This document shows positions 26,651 to 34,850 of a stretch of 64,000 nucleotides of DNA, one piece after another. The stretch's first letter is position 1. The number at the start of each line of letters is the position of its first letter. Under the pieces are notes generated by a model. That model saw only the letters and a program-made list of their open reading frames with translations. It was not told the origin of the DNA and made no database searches. A program made the position numbers and the translations under genes. Origin of the DNA: Phycisphaerae bacterium (lineage in GTDB: Bacteria; Planctomycetota; Phycisphaerae; Sedimentisphaerales; Anaerobacaceae); assembly GCA_030601845.1 (NCBI GenBank), contig JAUWAY010000001.1:62001-126000 (forward strand), in the 5' to 3' direction.

Positions 26651-28306
26651 ATGAGAAAGATTGTATTTTGCATTTCTGCAAGTGTGATTGCTGCGTTTTT
26701 AGTTGGTTCCAGCATAGCTGAGCCTACATCAGATATCAATGCCAAGGTTGCTCAAATAGATATTGGTACAGCAACTCTTGATGATGTTATCCGGGTTTTC
26801 GGCGAGCCGGAAAAATACGTCTGGGGTAATCAGACCTTCACGAAGGACAACCTGCCTTCAAATTACATCGCCTTTTATCCAGGCGGGTTTAGTGTGTATA
26901 TGAGCGGGGGGCAGATTCGTGAACTACGACACACTCAGCCCGGTTATGTCTTCCGCGGCAAGCTCCAGGTGGGTTCTTCGCTTGATGAAGTCCTTGATGC
27001 GGTCGGCCAGCCGACGCAAGTGGTCGAAGGCCAACCAAATGAATGGAAAAATGACGTTCTGTACAAGGATATCGATGGGAGAAAGGGATACTGCTACTAC
27101 GGTCGTGCCGACCAAGGCGTTCGATTTTTCTTCGGGGACTATAAAGTAACTGCGCTGTATGTAACCCGCAGTGATTATCAAGCCGGTGATGTAAGTCCGA
27201 CCGACACCAAGAAGATAAAACCAAAGGGCAAGAGCGGTTCGTTCCAAACAGTTCGGCCAATAACTTCGGTCAATGAATTTGATGACGTCCGCTGGAAAGA
27301 TATGAGCAAGCTGGATTTGTCCGACAGAAGGGGTCTTATCGCAACGCTAACGTTTAACCAGAAGACGGTTTGGCCGGAACCCGCCAAAATGCCCGCGGGA
27401 TGGGATCCGAATAAAGTGCTAACCAACACAATGAACCCCGGCTTCGGTGTTCGCAGTCTCCACCGGCAGGGCATTACCGGCAAAGGCGTAAATGTAGCCA
27501 TCATCGACCAAGCTATGTATCTGGACCACCCTGAATTCGCTGGAAAGATTGCCACCTATCACGACTTGGCTGCTGGGAATAAAAGCAGTATGCACGGCCC
27601 GGCGGTAACCAGCTTACTCGTGGGGACCAACTGTGGGACGGCCCCGGATACGCGGGTATATTATGTTGCGGCCCGGGATGGCGTTTATGAAGTTGATTAT
27701 GCAGAGGGCCTTGACTGGATTGTCGAACAAAACAAAGTGCTCCCAGCCTCGGAAAAAATTCGCGTTGTTTCAGTTTCGGCGGCGCCCGGTGTGGCCGGTA
27801 CACCGTCCAAGCCCAATCAGAAGAAGTGGAACCATGCCTATACCACAGCCGAACAAGCAGGTATCCTTGTGCTGGACTGCACCAGCGAACGCGGGTTCAT
27901 TGGTCCGTGTTGGTACAATGCCAGAGTTCCAGAGAATGTCAGCCGGTGTACCCCTGGCTTTCCGGAAAGACAAGGATTTCGTGCACGCCCAGAAAGCATT
28001 CTTGTTCCCTGTTCGCTTCGGACTACTGCCGAGGAGTATGACAAGGGCGATTTCAGCTATCAATATTGTGGTACCGGCGGATTGAGCTGGTCGATTCCAT
28101 ACTGTGCCGGCGTGCTCGCTCTCGGCTGGCAGGTTAATCCCGACCTTGGACCACAGCAGATGCGGGAACTGCTTTTCAAATCGGCCTATACGAAGAAAGA
28201 CGGCGCAAAAATCATCAGCCCGAGCAGGTTCATCCATCTTGTGAGAATGGTTAGAGTAACTCAAAGAAATGAGAGAAGGGGATATCGCCCGGTGGGCAGG
28301 CAATAG
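26651..28306 (+). CDS. Exported subtilisin-like (S8) serine protease with BamE-like repeats
   Basis: 551 aa, ATG start with AAGGGA upstream. A signal peptide covers about 1-23. Two small repeats follow (about 25-90 and 95-170), each beginning like BamE/SmpA modules: IGTATLDDVIRVFGEPEKY and VGSSLDEVLDAVGQPTQ. The S8 domain begins near 265 with GFGVRSLHRQGITGKGV. The triad is Asp286 (VAIIDQAM), His315 (SSMHGPAVTSL) and Ser479 (GGLSWSIPYCAG); Ser-Trp-Ser replaces the common SMAxP. The last residues and the stop lie in a duplicated leader shared with the next gene. Substrate unknown; it acts outside the cytoplasm. Confidence 0.85.
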   Translation: MRKIVFCISASVIAAFLVGSSIAEPTSDINAKVAQIDIGTATLDDVIRVFGEPEKYVWGNQTFTKDNLPSNYIAFYPGGFSVYMSGGQIRELRHTQPGYVFRGKLQVGSSLDEVLDAVGQPTQVVEGQPNEWKNDVLYKDIDGRKGYCYYGRADQGVRFFFGDYKVTALYVTRSDYQAGDVSPTDTKKIKPKGKSGSFQTVRPITSVNEFDDVRWKDMSKLDLSDRRGLIATLTFNQKTVWPEPAKMPAGWDPNKVLTNTMNPGFGVRSLHRQGITGKGVNVAIIDQAMYLDHPEFAGKIATYHDLAAGNKSSMHGPAVTSLLVGTNCGTAPDTRVYYVAARDGVYEVDYAEGLDWIVEQNKVLPASEKIRVVSVSAAPGVAGTPSKPNQKKWNHAYTTAEQAGILVLDCTSERGFIGPCWYNARVPENVSRCTPGFPERQGFRARPESILVPCSLRTTAEEYDKGDFSYQYCGTGGLSWSIPYCAGVLALGWQVNPDLGPQQMRELLFKSAYTKKDGAKIISPSRFIHLVRMVRVTQRNERRGYRPVGRQ

Positions 28307-28340
28307 CAAGACAGTGTGGTAAAAATTTAGGGGGTTAAAA
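28297..28340 (+). repeat. Duplicated leader, copy 2 (before the purine permease)
   Basis: CAGGCAATAGCAAG, then GTGTGGTAAAAATTTA and GGGGG before the ATG, matches 26604-26650. It also encodes the last codons and TAG stop of the S8 protease. Confidence 0.75.
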
Positions 28341-29669
28341 ATGGTCAGCAAATATTTTGAATTGAGAGAAAAGCAGACAAGTGTCAGGGTCGAGCTCGTG
28401 GCGGGGATTACGACATTTCTTACAATGGCGTATATCATTTTCGTCAATCCGAACATTCTGAGCGAGACGGGAATGGATAAAAATGCGCTGATAGCTGTTA
28501 CCTGCATAGTTACCGCTATTGCCACCATTGTCGTAGGGGTTTTTGCGAAGGCGCCGATAGCGATGGCACCAGGGATGGGACTTAACGCCTTTTTCACATA
28601 CAGTCTCGTGTTGGGCGACAAAATTAGCTGGGAAACGGCGTTGGGGGTGGTGTTTCTTTCGGGACTGTTTTTTCTGCTGTTAACACTATTGGGTTTGAGA
28701 AAAAGAATAGTCGAGGCGATACCGGTTAGTTTGATTTCGGCGATATCGGTTGGTATAGGATTGTTTATCACGTTTATTGGACTGGTTAAGCTTGGGGTGG
28801 TTGTTAATAACGAGGCGACACTTGTCTCAGCGGGCCAATTGACGCCGACGGTGCTGATAGGTCTGTGCGGGCTGATTGTAATGGTCTTTCTTGAGACGAA
28901 AAAAATAAAAGGCGCATTGTTAATTGGTATTGTTTTTTCGACTGCTCTGGCTGCAATCTTCGGATATATACAAAAGCCAACAGAAATAATCAGCCTGCAT
29001 CTTGATATAAAGGCCGTGGCGTTTCATCTTGATATTTTAGGGGCGCTTAAGTGGAGTCTGTTCGCAAGCATCTTCAGTTTGATGTTTATGGATATGTTTG
29101 ACAGTATCGGGACTCTGGTGGCGTGCTGTCACCAGGCGAATATGGTCGACGAGAAAAACAAAATAAAAGGGCTGGACAGGTTGTTAGGTATCGATGCCGC
29201 TGCGACTATGATAGGTGCGGTATTAGGGACATCGACCACAACTTCGTATATCGAATCGGCGGCAGGTATTGAGCAGGGTGGGCGGTCCGGATTGACTTCA
29301 ATAGTTACGGGCGTTTTATTTTTGCTGGCACTATTGTTTGTCCCGATCGTGAGGATAGTGCCGGAATATGCAACGGCGCCGGCGCTTATTATGGTTGGGC
29401 TGTTCATGATGAAAGAAGTCAAGAGAATAGATTTTGCGAATCTGGAAGAGGCGTTTCCTGCATTTATCATAATAGTGATGATTGCTTTGAGCTACAGCAT
29501 TAGCACCGGATTGGCGTTCGGATTTATATCATTTACCCTCATAAAAATAGTTTCCGGCAAAGCAAGAGAAATAAGAGCGGCGATGTGGATTATTGCGTTC
29601 TTGTCCGTACTGTTTTTGACACTTGACCAGCTAAACGTTACAATCCAGCGATTAAAAGACATTACTTAA
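28341..29669 (+). CDS. NCS2-family purine permease (AzgA/GhxP type)
   Basis: 442 aa, ATG start with a GGGGG stretch upstream. The first residues FELREKQTSVRVELVAGITTFLTMAYIIFVNP and the block APGMGLNAFFTYSLVLG are diagnostic of the AzgA-like branch of the NCS2/NAT family, which imports hypoxanthine, guanine or adenine with protons. About twelve helices are predictable. DMFDSIGTLVACC and GTSTTTSYIESAAGIEQGGRSGL are further signature segments. No purine riboswitch is visible in the short leader. The codons for the C-terminus (RLKDIT and stop) recur, diverged, at 30909-30941. Confidence 0.92.
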   Translation: MVSKYFELREKQTSVRVELVAGITTFLTMAYIIFVNPNILSETGMDKNALIAVTCIVTAIATIVVGVFAKAPIAMAPGMGLNAFFTYSLVLGDKISWETALGVVFLSGLFFLLLTLLGLRKRIVEAIPVSLISAISVGIGLFITFIGLVKLGVVVNNEATLVSAGQLTPTVLIGLCGLIVMVFLETKKIKGALLIGIVFSTALAAIFGYIQKPTEIISLHLDIKAVAFHLDILGALKWSLFASIFSLMFMDMFDSIGTLVACCHQANMVDEKNKIKGLDRLLGIDAAATMIGAVLGTSTTTSYIESAAGIEQGGRSGLTSIVTGVLFLLALLFVPIVRIVPEYATAPALIMVGLFMMKEVKRIDFANLEEAFPAFIIIVMIALSYSISTGLAFGFISFTLIKIVSGKAREIRAAMWIIAFLSVLFLTLDQLNVTIQRLKDIT

Positions 29670-29684
29670 ACCGGATTTTGTGAG
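29652..29684 (+). repeat. Boundary repeat, copy 1 (permease 3' end and leader)
   Basis: These 33 nt start at TTAAAAGACATTACTTAAAC in the last permease codons and run into the ribosome-binding site of the GH117-like gene. They match 30924-30956 at 30 of 33 positions. Confidence 0.85.
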
Positions 29685-29693
29685 GAAAAGCTC

Positions 29694-30902
29694 ATGCCGA
29701 AAAAAATGTACCTTTTGTTGGTTTCTTTAATGCTGCTTTTTGCTGTCAGCCCATCGTCCGGCCGGAACACATCCCTGCCAACTAAAAAGCTAAGCGCCGC
29801 ACAAAAAAGAGTGAAACAGATTCATGGCGATGTGCCCTACTGGAAGAATGAGTTTTATACCAGTTTTAAGTATTCCCGCATCAAAGGTTTTGATTATGAA
29901 GAAGGAGTCTCTCGCCGTGACCCGACCAAACCGATCAAGGTTGGGGATACATATTACGTGTGGTTCACGCGCACCCGAAAAGGATGTCCACTGCCTAAAG
30001 GTCCGAAATATGCTGATGAAAACACGCCGGCAACCACCTGGGATATGGCTTCCATTTATTACGCTACCTCAAAAGACAGCTGGAACTGGGAAGAGCAGGG
30101 CCCCGCTGTCACGCCCGGACCAAAGAGCGCCTATGACGACCGTAGCGTCTTTACGCCGGACATAATGGCTTACAATGGAAAATATTATCTCTATTACCAG
30201 GTCTGCAGCGGAATTTACAGCAGCGATACCAAACACCTGATTGGTATGTCCTGGGCAGATTCACCTGATGGGCCATGGCACCGAAGCCCCATGCCACTGC
30301 TTACTCCCGGACCACCCGGGGCCTGGGATTGTCACAAAGTCCACGACCCCATGCTAATGGTGCGCGATGGAAAGATATGGCTTTACTACAAGGGAGTCCC
30401 TGAAGACAGAATAAACCACGGCATCGCCTGGGGACTGGCCATCGCAGACAAACCAGAAGTACCCTTTATCAAGTCAGAGCATAACCCCGTTACCAATAGC
30501 GGCCACGAGGTTTTTGTCTTCCCCTACAAAAATGGAGTGTTGGCTGTCCTTTCCAATGACGGCTATGAAAAAAATACTATACAGTTCGCCGAGGACGGAA
30601 TCAATTTCCACGTGAAGGCTTCTATTGATATGACTCCCGAGGCAGGCGCACCTTTCTGCCCGGATGCTTACGCCAATGCCACTGACGCCCGCGGAATAAC
30701 ATGGGGCCTCTGCCACATCCCACAATCCCCTGATAAGCCCTGGCCATTCATTATCCGGTTCGATTGTGACCTGAGCCAGGACCATGACATCACATTCCTC
30801 AAAAACCAGAACCACAGGCATTACGAAGACGCCTTCTTCTCCATAAAAGACGCACTAAAACCCTACGAAAAAAAAGAGCTAATGAAAATATACAAAAGGT
30901 AA
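29694..30902 (+). CDS. GH117-like exported glycoside hydrolase
   Basis: 402 aa, ATG start with GTGAGGA upstream. A signal peptide covers about 1-24. The body is a five-bladed beta-propeller type. SRRDPTKPIKVGDTYYVWFTR with an early catalytic-type Asp, FTPDIMAYNGKYYLYYQV, HKVHDPMLMVRDGKIWLYYKG and NSGHEVFVFPYKNG resemble family GH117, whose known members split alpha-1,3 bonds to 3,6-anhydro-galactose in agar oligosaccharides. GH43 is the main alternative. The gene is bracketed by diverged copies of the permease 3' end and leader, so it looks inserted between the permease and the PEBP gene. Together with the sulfatase it suggests use of sulfated algal polysaccharide. Confidence 0.72.
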   Translation: MPKKMYLLLVSLMLLFAVSPSSGRNTSLPTKKLSAAQKRVKQIHGDVPYWKNEFYTSFKYSRIKGFDYEEGVSRRDPTKPIKVGDTYYVWFTRTRKGCPLPKGPKYADENTPATTWDMASIYYATSKDSWNWEEQGPAVTPGPKSAYDDRSVFTPDIMAYNGKYYLYYQVCSGIYSSDTKHLIGMSWADSPDGPWHRSPMPLLTPGPPGAWDCHKVHDPMLMVRDGKIWLYYKGVPEDRINHGIAWGLAIADKPEVPFIKSEHNPVTNSGHEVFVFPYKNGVLAVLSNDGYEKNTIQFAEDGINFHVKASIDMTPEAGAPFCPDAYANATDARGITWGLCHIPQSPDKPWPFIIRFDCDLSQDHDITFLKNQNHRHYEDAFFSIKDALKPYEKKELMKIYKR

Positions 30903-30908
30903 TCGAAT

Positions 30909-30956
30909 AATCAGATTGAAAGGTTAAAAGATATTGCTTAAACCGGATTTTGGGAG
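30909..30956 (+). pseudogene. Remnant of a diverged permease 3' end plus leader
   Basis: Reading from 30909 gives NQIERLKDIA and a stop, a diverged version of the permease ending (TIQRLKDIT). The following AAACCGGATTTTGGGAG leads to the next gene's start. No other part of a second permease is left. Confidence 0.75.
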
Positions 30957-30964
30957 TAAAGATT

Positions 30965-31528
30965 ATGCGAGAGAAAGTTTGGGTATGGGTAGTTTTGGCA
31001 ATATTGTTTTTTTGCTCCTGTGAGGACAGCAGGCAGGCTGAATCCGGAGCAGATGGAGGCAAGAAAATGGAGATTAAAATTACGAGTTCGGCTTTTGAAG
31101 ATGGCGGTTTAATTCCGGCCAGGTACACCTGCGACGGTGCGGATATTTCCCCGCCGTTGCAGTGGGATGTGGTTCCCGAAGGGACGAAGAGTATTGCTCT
31201 TATATGCGATGACCCGGATGCGCCGATGGGGACCTGGGTGCACTGGGTCATATTCGGCCTGCCGGCCGATACGACAGAGCTGGCGGAGAATGTTCCGCCT
31301 GATAGCACCCTGCCCAATGGAGCCAGGCAAGGCACCAGTGACTTCGGCAGAATTGGTTACGGCGGCCCCTGTCCGCCGAGCGGCACGCACAGATACTTCT
31401 TTAAGATTTACGCCCTCGATACAGTGGTTGAGCTGGATGCCGGTGCCGGCAAGCGTGATTTGCTCAAGGCGATGGAAGGGCATATCCTCGGCCAGGGACA
31501 GCTAATCGGCAAATATAAAAGGCAATAG
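30965..31528 (+). CDS. PEBP-family lipoprotein (YbhB/YbcL type)
   Basis: 187 aa from ATG 30965, with GGGAG upstream; the ORF track opens five codons earlier. The N-terminus VLAILFFCSCEDS is a lipoprotein signal with lipobox ending at Cys. The PEBP core shows IPARYTCDGADISPPLQW, IALICDDPDAPMGTWVHWVIF and FGRIGYGGPCPPSGTHRYFFKIYALD, the ligand-pocket signature with DPD, GxHR and the PCPP loop. Bacterial members are small cytoplasmic or periplasmic proteins of unclear function; here it would sit on a membrane. Its leader is the duplicated boundary segment shared with the GH117-like gene. Confidence 0.9.
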   Translation: MREKVWVWVVLAILFFCSCEDSRQAESGADGGKKMEIKITSSAFEDGGLIPARYTCDGADISPPLQWDVVPEGTKSIALICDDPDAPMGTWVHWVIFGLPADTTELAENVPPDSTLPNGARQGTSDFGRIGYGGPCPPSGTHRYFFKIYALDTVVELDAGAGKRDLLKAMEGHILGQGQLIGKYKRQ

Positions 31529-31552
31529 GCGAGTCGTACCCAGGCACGCCCC

Positions 31553-31650
31553 TATCGCCTGTCGCTTATCGCCTGTCGCCTATCGTTTATCGCCTGTCGC
31601 CTATAGCAATTAGCGATTAGCGATTAGCGATTAGCGATTGGCGATCAGGC
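31553..31650. repeat. Heptanucleotide tract that switches unit mid-way
   Basis: Fourteen 7-nt units in one phase. The first part alternates TATCGCC and TGTCGCC, then passes through TATAGCA to four copies of ATTAGCG, ATTGGCG and ATCAGGC. The switch happens without loss of the 7-nt spacing. Confidence 0.9.
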
Positions 31651-31702
31651 ACAAGCCTGTCGGGATTTTTGCAACGAAAACCGTCAGTTTGAATATAAAT
31701 TA

Positions 31703-31731
31703 TTGAAGTTTTGGTGAAAATAGTGTATTAT
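31703..31731 (+). promoter_or_regulatory. Predicted sigma-70-type promoter
   Basis: TTGAAG and TATTAT are spaced by 17 nt, about 50 nt before the ribosome-binding site of the 684-aa exported protein. Confidence 0.6.
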
Positions 31732-31784
31732 TGTACATTGTTGGTGGAAAAAATTAACAGTTTATTGACGAGGAGGTATGTGAA

Positions 31785-33839
31785 ATGGTTAAGTCAAAGC
31801 GTTTGAGTAATGCCGTCGTGAGAGGGTTATTGGTTTTGTTCACCGTCGCGGGAGTGTTGGCGGAAAGCTCGGCACAGGCGGCAGACGATGAGCTGCTTGC
31901 GATGGTGCCGGCGGAGAGCGTGTTTTGCGTGCGAGTGAACAATTTTGACCACACTGCCGGCCAGATAGACCAGTTTTTGGTCGGTGTCTCGCCGATACCT
32001 ATGGGCGTCTCAATGCTGGTTCGTATGCAGTTCGCGAACGTGTTGGGCAGTCCGGAATTGAACGGCGTGAATATGGGGGACAGTTTTGCAATTTTTGGGG
32101 TGATTTTGCCCGGCGAATCGACAGAAACCGACCCAATCTCAAATATGTTCATAGGCGGCCTTGTTCCAGTTACCGACTACGAACAGTTTATCAGCGGCAA
32201 TCCCAACTGCGGTGAGCCGGATGCGGAAGGGGTTTCTAAAATTGCAAGCGACGGAGTGCCCGTAATCCTAACTGCGACCCAGGTCGGCAATTATGCTTTG
32301 ATAACCGTGGCTGAGGAGGATGAGAAGCTCGTTGCGATGGCAGAATCGATTTCAACTGCGGAGACTGCGGGACTCGGTAGTACTCTCGACGTAGCTGATA
32401 CCGAACGGGCTGTGAAAGAGGGGCTGTGGGCCTATGTAAACGCCCAGCAGGTGTCCAGGTCCTTTGGGCCTATGGCATCTGCGAAGCTTGAGCAAGCCAA
32501 GATGATGATGGGAGCGATGGAGCCGAGTGAGGAAGGTGAGGCGGGACCAGCCGCTGCGATTATGGATATGGATTTTGAGAAGCAGATGGAAGAGATACGG
32601 TCTTTAAGTTTAAGTGTTACCCCCAAGCCAAATGCTTTGACTATCACTGCGACAATTTCAGCGGTGCCGGGGACGGAAATGGCGGATAAGCTTGTCGCGG
32701 ATTCGGCGGGGATACGTGAACTGATTGATAAGATAAAAGCCAGAGAACCGGGGCAAATGGGGTCTGAGATGAGTGCGATTTTGGCACTGCTTCCGGAGGC
32801 AGGCGAGGCCGATTTTGTAGGTACGTATAATTTAATGAATCTATTCAAGATGGCGACGGCTATGGCACCTATGCCGCTGCCGCAGATGGATATTGCAACC
32901 AAGAGCAATATCGCTTTTGCAGGTAGGGTCGGTAACGGCCAAATGACATTTGAAATTGCCCTGCCGAAAGAGCATTTGGCCGAGGTTGTGACGGCCTTTC
33001 AGATGACGCAGCAGCAAATGACGGTTCAAGGTCAGCTGGATAAGCAGGTGGAGATGAAGGAACAGCCGATGATGCAGATGCAACCGGGCCCATCCAAAGA
33101 TAAGCCCGCCGTGGTCAGCTCTGAAGAAGAAACGGGGCTGATGAAGGTGCAAGTCGGAGGCGTGCGTCTGGTAAGGCATAGCGACTTTGAGCGTGGAGTA
33201 ACACCTCTGGGCCAGAGCAAGGGCTATACTTTGTCATTGATAGCTGAACTGCCGGAACCTGTTATTGAAGTTTCCGGGGGTATGATGAAAAAAGTAACTA
33301 CTGATACCGGCAGGGACCTTCTACCTGAGCACGAATGGGGCCGCAAAATAAAATTTCCGAAGCTTGCAAAGGATAACAAAACAGTGGTATTCGATGTTGA
33401 GCTGCTTCTGCCGGACGAAGGAGCGGGTGGTTTACAAGAGGTTTCCGGAACGTTGGAATATTTGACGGCAGGCGACTCCAGAGAAGTGGATTTGGGTATT
33501 ATGGCTCTGGAAGCTGGAGCTGAAGGCGGCGCACTCGGAGCTGTTATCCGCTCGGTCGAGGCCGATCCATGGCGAAACAATGCTACAGTATTAGGCTTAA
33601 GATTGGACCTGCAGCCTGAAGAGGTCGACTCTGTAGAATTCTACGCCCAGGACGGCACGAAGTTAGATATATCCCAAAGCGGCTACACATCTATCGGGCG
33701 CTCAACGACGTTTGAATTTTCCATCAAAGGCGAGTTGCCACCAAAGGGACGGATTGTCCTGAATGTGTTTGACGAGCTTAAGAAAAATGAGATTCCTTTT
33801 AAGATAACGAATATCTCGTTGACCGGAGGGCCCTTCTAA
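31785..33839 (+). CDS. Large exported protein of unknown function (planctomycete type)
   Basis: 684 aa, ATG start preceded by GAGGAGG. A signal peptide covers about 1-30 (cut near SAQA). The first domain opens DDELLAMVPAESVFCVRVNNFDHT, a phrase seen in exported planctomycete proteins that begin with a levels-of-protein or inhibitor-like alpha/beta domain; it continues to about residue 400 with long helices rich in Met/Ala. A Met/Gln/Pro-rich linker follows (about 405-450). The C-terminal part (about 455-684) is beta-rich, ending FEFSIKGELPPKGRIVLNVFDELK. No catalytic motif is visible. It has its own promoter and looks monocistronic. Confidence 0.75.
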   Translation: MVKSKRLSNAVVRGLLVLFTVAGVLAESSAQAADDELLAMVPAESVFCVRVNNFDHTAGQIDQFLVGVSPIPMGVSMLVRMQFANVLGSPELNGVNMGDSFAIFGVILPGESTETDPISNMFIGGLVPVTDYEQFISGNPNCGEPDAEGVSKIASDGVPVILTATQVGNYALITVAEEDEKLVAMAESISTAETAGLGSTLDVADTERAVKEGLWAYVNAQQVSRSFGPMASAKLEQAKMMMGAMEPSEEGEAGPAAAIMDMDFEKQMEEIRSLSLSVTPKPNALTITATISAVPGTEMADKLVADSAGIRELIDKIKAREPGQMGSEMSAILALLPEAGEADFVGTYNLMNLFKMATAMAPMPLPQMDIATKSNIAFAGRVGNGQMTFEIALPKEHLAEVVTAFQMTQQQMTVQGQLDKQVEMKEQPMMQMQPGPSKDKPAVVSSEEETGLMKVQVGGVRLVRHSDFERGVTPLGQSKGYTLSLIAELPEPVIEVSGGMMKKVTTDTGRDLLPEHEWGRKIKFPKLAKDNKTVVFDVELLLPDEGAGGLQEVSGTLEYLTAGDSREVDLGIMALEAGAEGGALGAVIRSVEADPWRNNATVLGLRLDLQPEEVDSVEFYAQDGTKLDISQSGYTSIGRSTTFEFSIKGELPPKGRIVLNVFDELKKNEIPFKITNISLTGGPF

Positions 33840-33852
33840 CAGTTGGCGGGGG

Positions 33853-34722
33853 TCAGAAGTTTTCCAGTATAGCGGCGGTGTGGATTGCCAGCAGCATCAG
33901 GTAGTCCAAATCGCTTAGACTGTAGTGCTCGTGGTTCATAGCGTTGTCGACATATAATACGCCGAAACAGCCGGTGGGGTCCATAATTGGCGCTATCATC
34001 GCAGAGCGTATTTCTTCCTCTTCTATTTGAGCCGGTTTAGCCAGAATCTGAGGGAAGAGGAAGAACTGTTTTGCTTCAACCGCCTGAGTGATTTTTTCAT
34101 TAAGTTTTATTTCGTTTAGTTGGATCTCCTGGCCGTCTCGTCTTTTGCCTGCGTGGGTGGTCATCGGGCCCGTAGGCTGGTTTCTCAATGCACACCAGCT
34201 ATGGAAAGCGGTGAACTGCCTTAATGTGATACTCAGTAGGGCCTGCAGCAATTGGTCGGGACTATCGGCTTTGCAGATTTCCTCGGTGGCCTGCATAAAA
34301 TCTTTTACTCTCTTGGCCGGCAACCTCATATCCGGGTCGTGCTCGGAATCCGGTCTTCTCACAATTACCTGCGGTTTGCGGGGTTCTGTTACGAGTGTAT
34401 CTTCCAGGCGAACTGTTTTGCCTGCAACGGTATCTTCTTCAAGATTGATTTCGATAGTAAAATCAACGATACGGAGGATGTCTCCGGTTTTGATTTCAGC
34501 TTTGTGGATTTCCTGGTCATTTAGATATGTCTTATTGGCCGAGTCCAGGTCTTCGACCATCCATTTTCCCTGCTCCGTGCCGAAGATTACGGCGTGCTGT
34601 CTTGAGACAGCACTGTCAGGCAGAAAAACCTGGCTGTGCGAATGCCTGCCTATATAGATGGGGCCCCTGCCGAATCGAAATTCATTGACGGCCCGACCAT
34701 TTTGTTTTATAATCAAACGCAT
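33853..34722 (-). CDS. FHA-GAF domain signalling protein
   Basis: 289 aa from ATG 34722 (MRLIIKQNGRAV), with GGGAG upstream; the ORF's earlier start is out of place. The FHA domain at about 1-90 shows PIYIGRHSHSQVFLPDSAVSRQHAVI and WMVEDLDSANKTYLND, the phosphothreonine-binding loop residues (GR, S-R-x-H, N). A GAF-type sensor domain follows (about 140-285), containing IRSAMIAPIMDPTGCFGVLYVDN. Such proteins read Ser/Thr kinase signals and small ligands or redox state. No kinase gene is adjacent. The gene converges on the exported-protein gene with a 13-nt gap. Confidence 0.88.
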   Translation of the reverse strand: MRLIIKQNGRAVNEFRFGRGPIYIGRHSHSQVFLPDSAVSRQHAVIFGTEQGKWMVEDLDSANKTYLNDQEIHKAEIKTGDILRIVDFTIEINLEEDTVAGKTVRLEDTLVTEPRKPQVIVRRPDSEHDPDMRLPAKRVKDFMQATEEICKADSPDQLLQALLSITLRQFTAFHSWCALRNQPTGPMTTHAGKRRDGQEIQLNEIKLNEKITQAVEAKQFFLFPQILAKPAQIEEEEIRSAMIAPIMDPTGCFGVLYVDNAMNHEHYSLSDLDYLMLLAIHTAAILENF

Positions 34723-34850
34723 CGGTCTTTCTCCCTGCATTTGGATTTGAAAGCTCTTCTTATATTATTATCCACAATTTGGCATAGTTTGTCAAGTAAA
34801 CAATCGATTTATGCTGTAATAAATTGCTTTTCTTAAATCGTAAATTTCAA

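Noticed and set aside
28297-28340. Purine riboswitch before the NCS2 permease
   Set aside because: The leader is only about 35 nt and lacks the three-way junction sequence; it is instead a duplicated leader.
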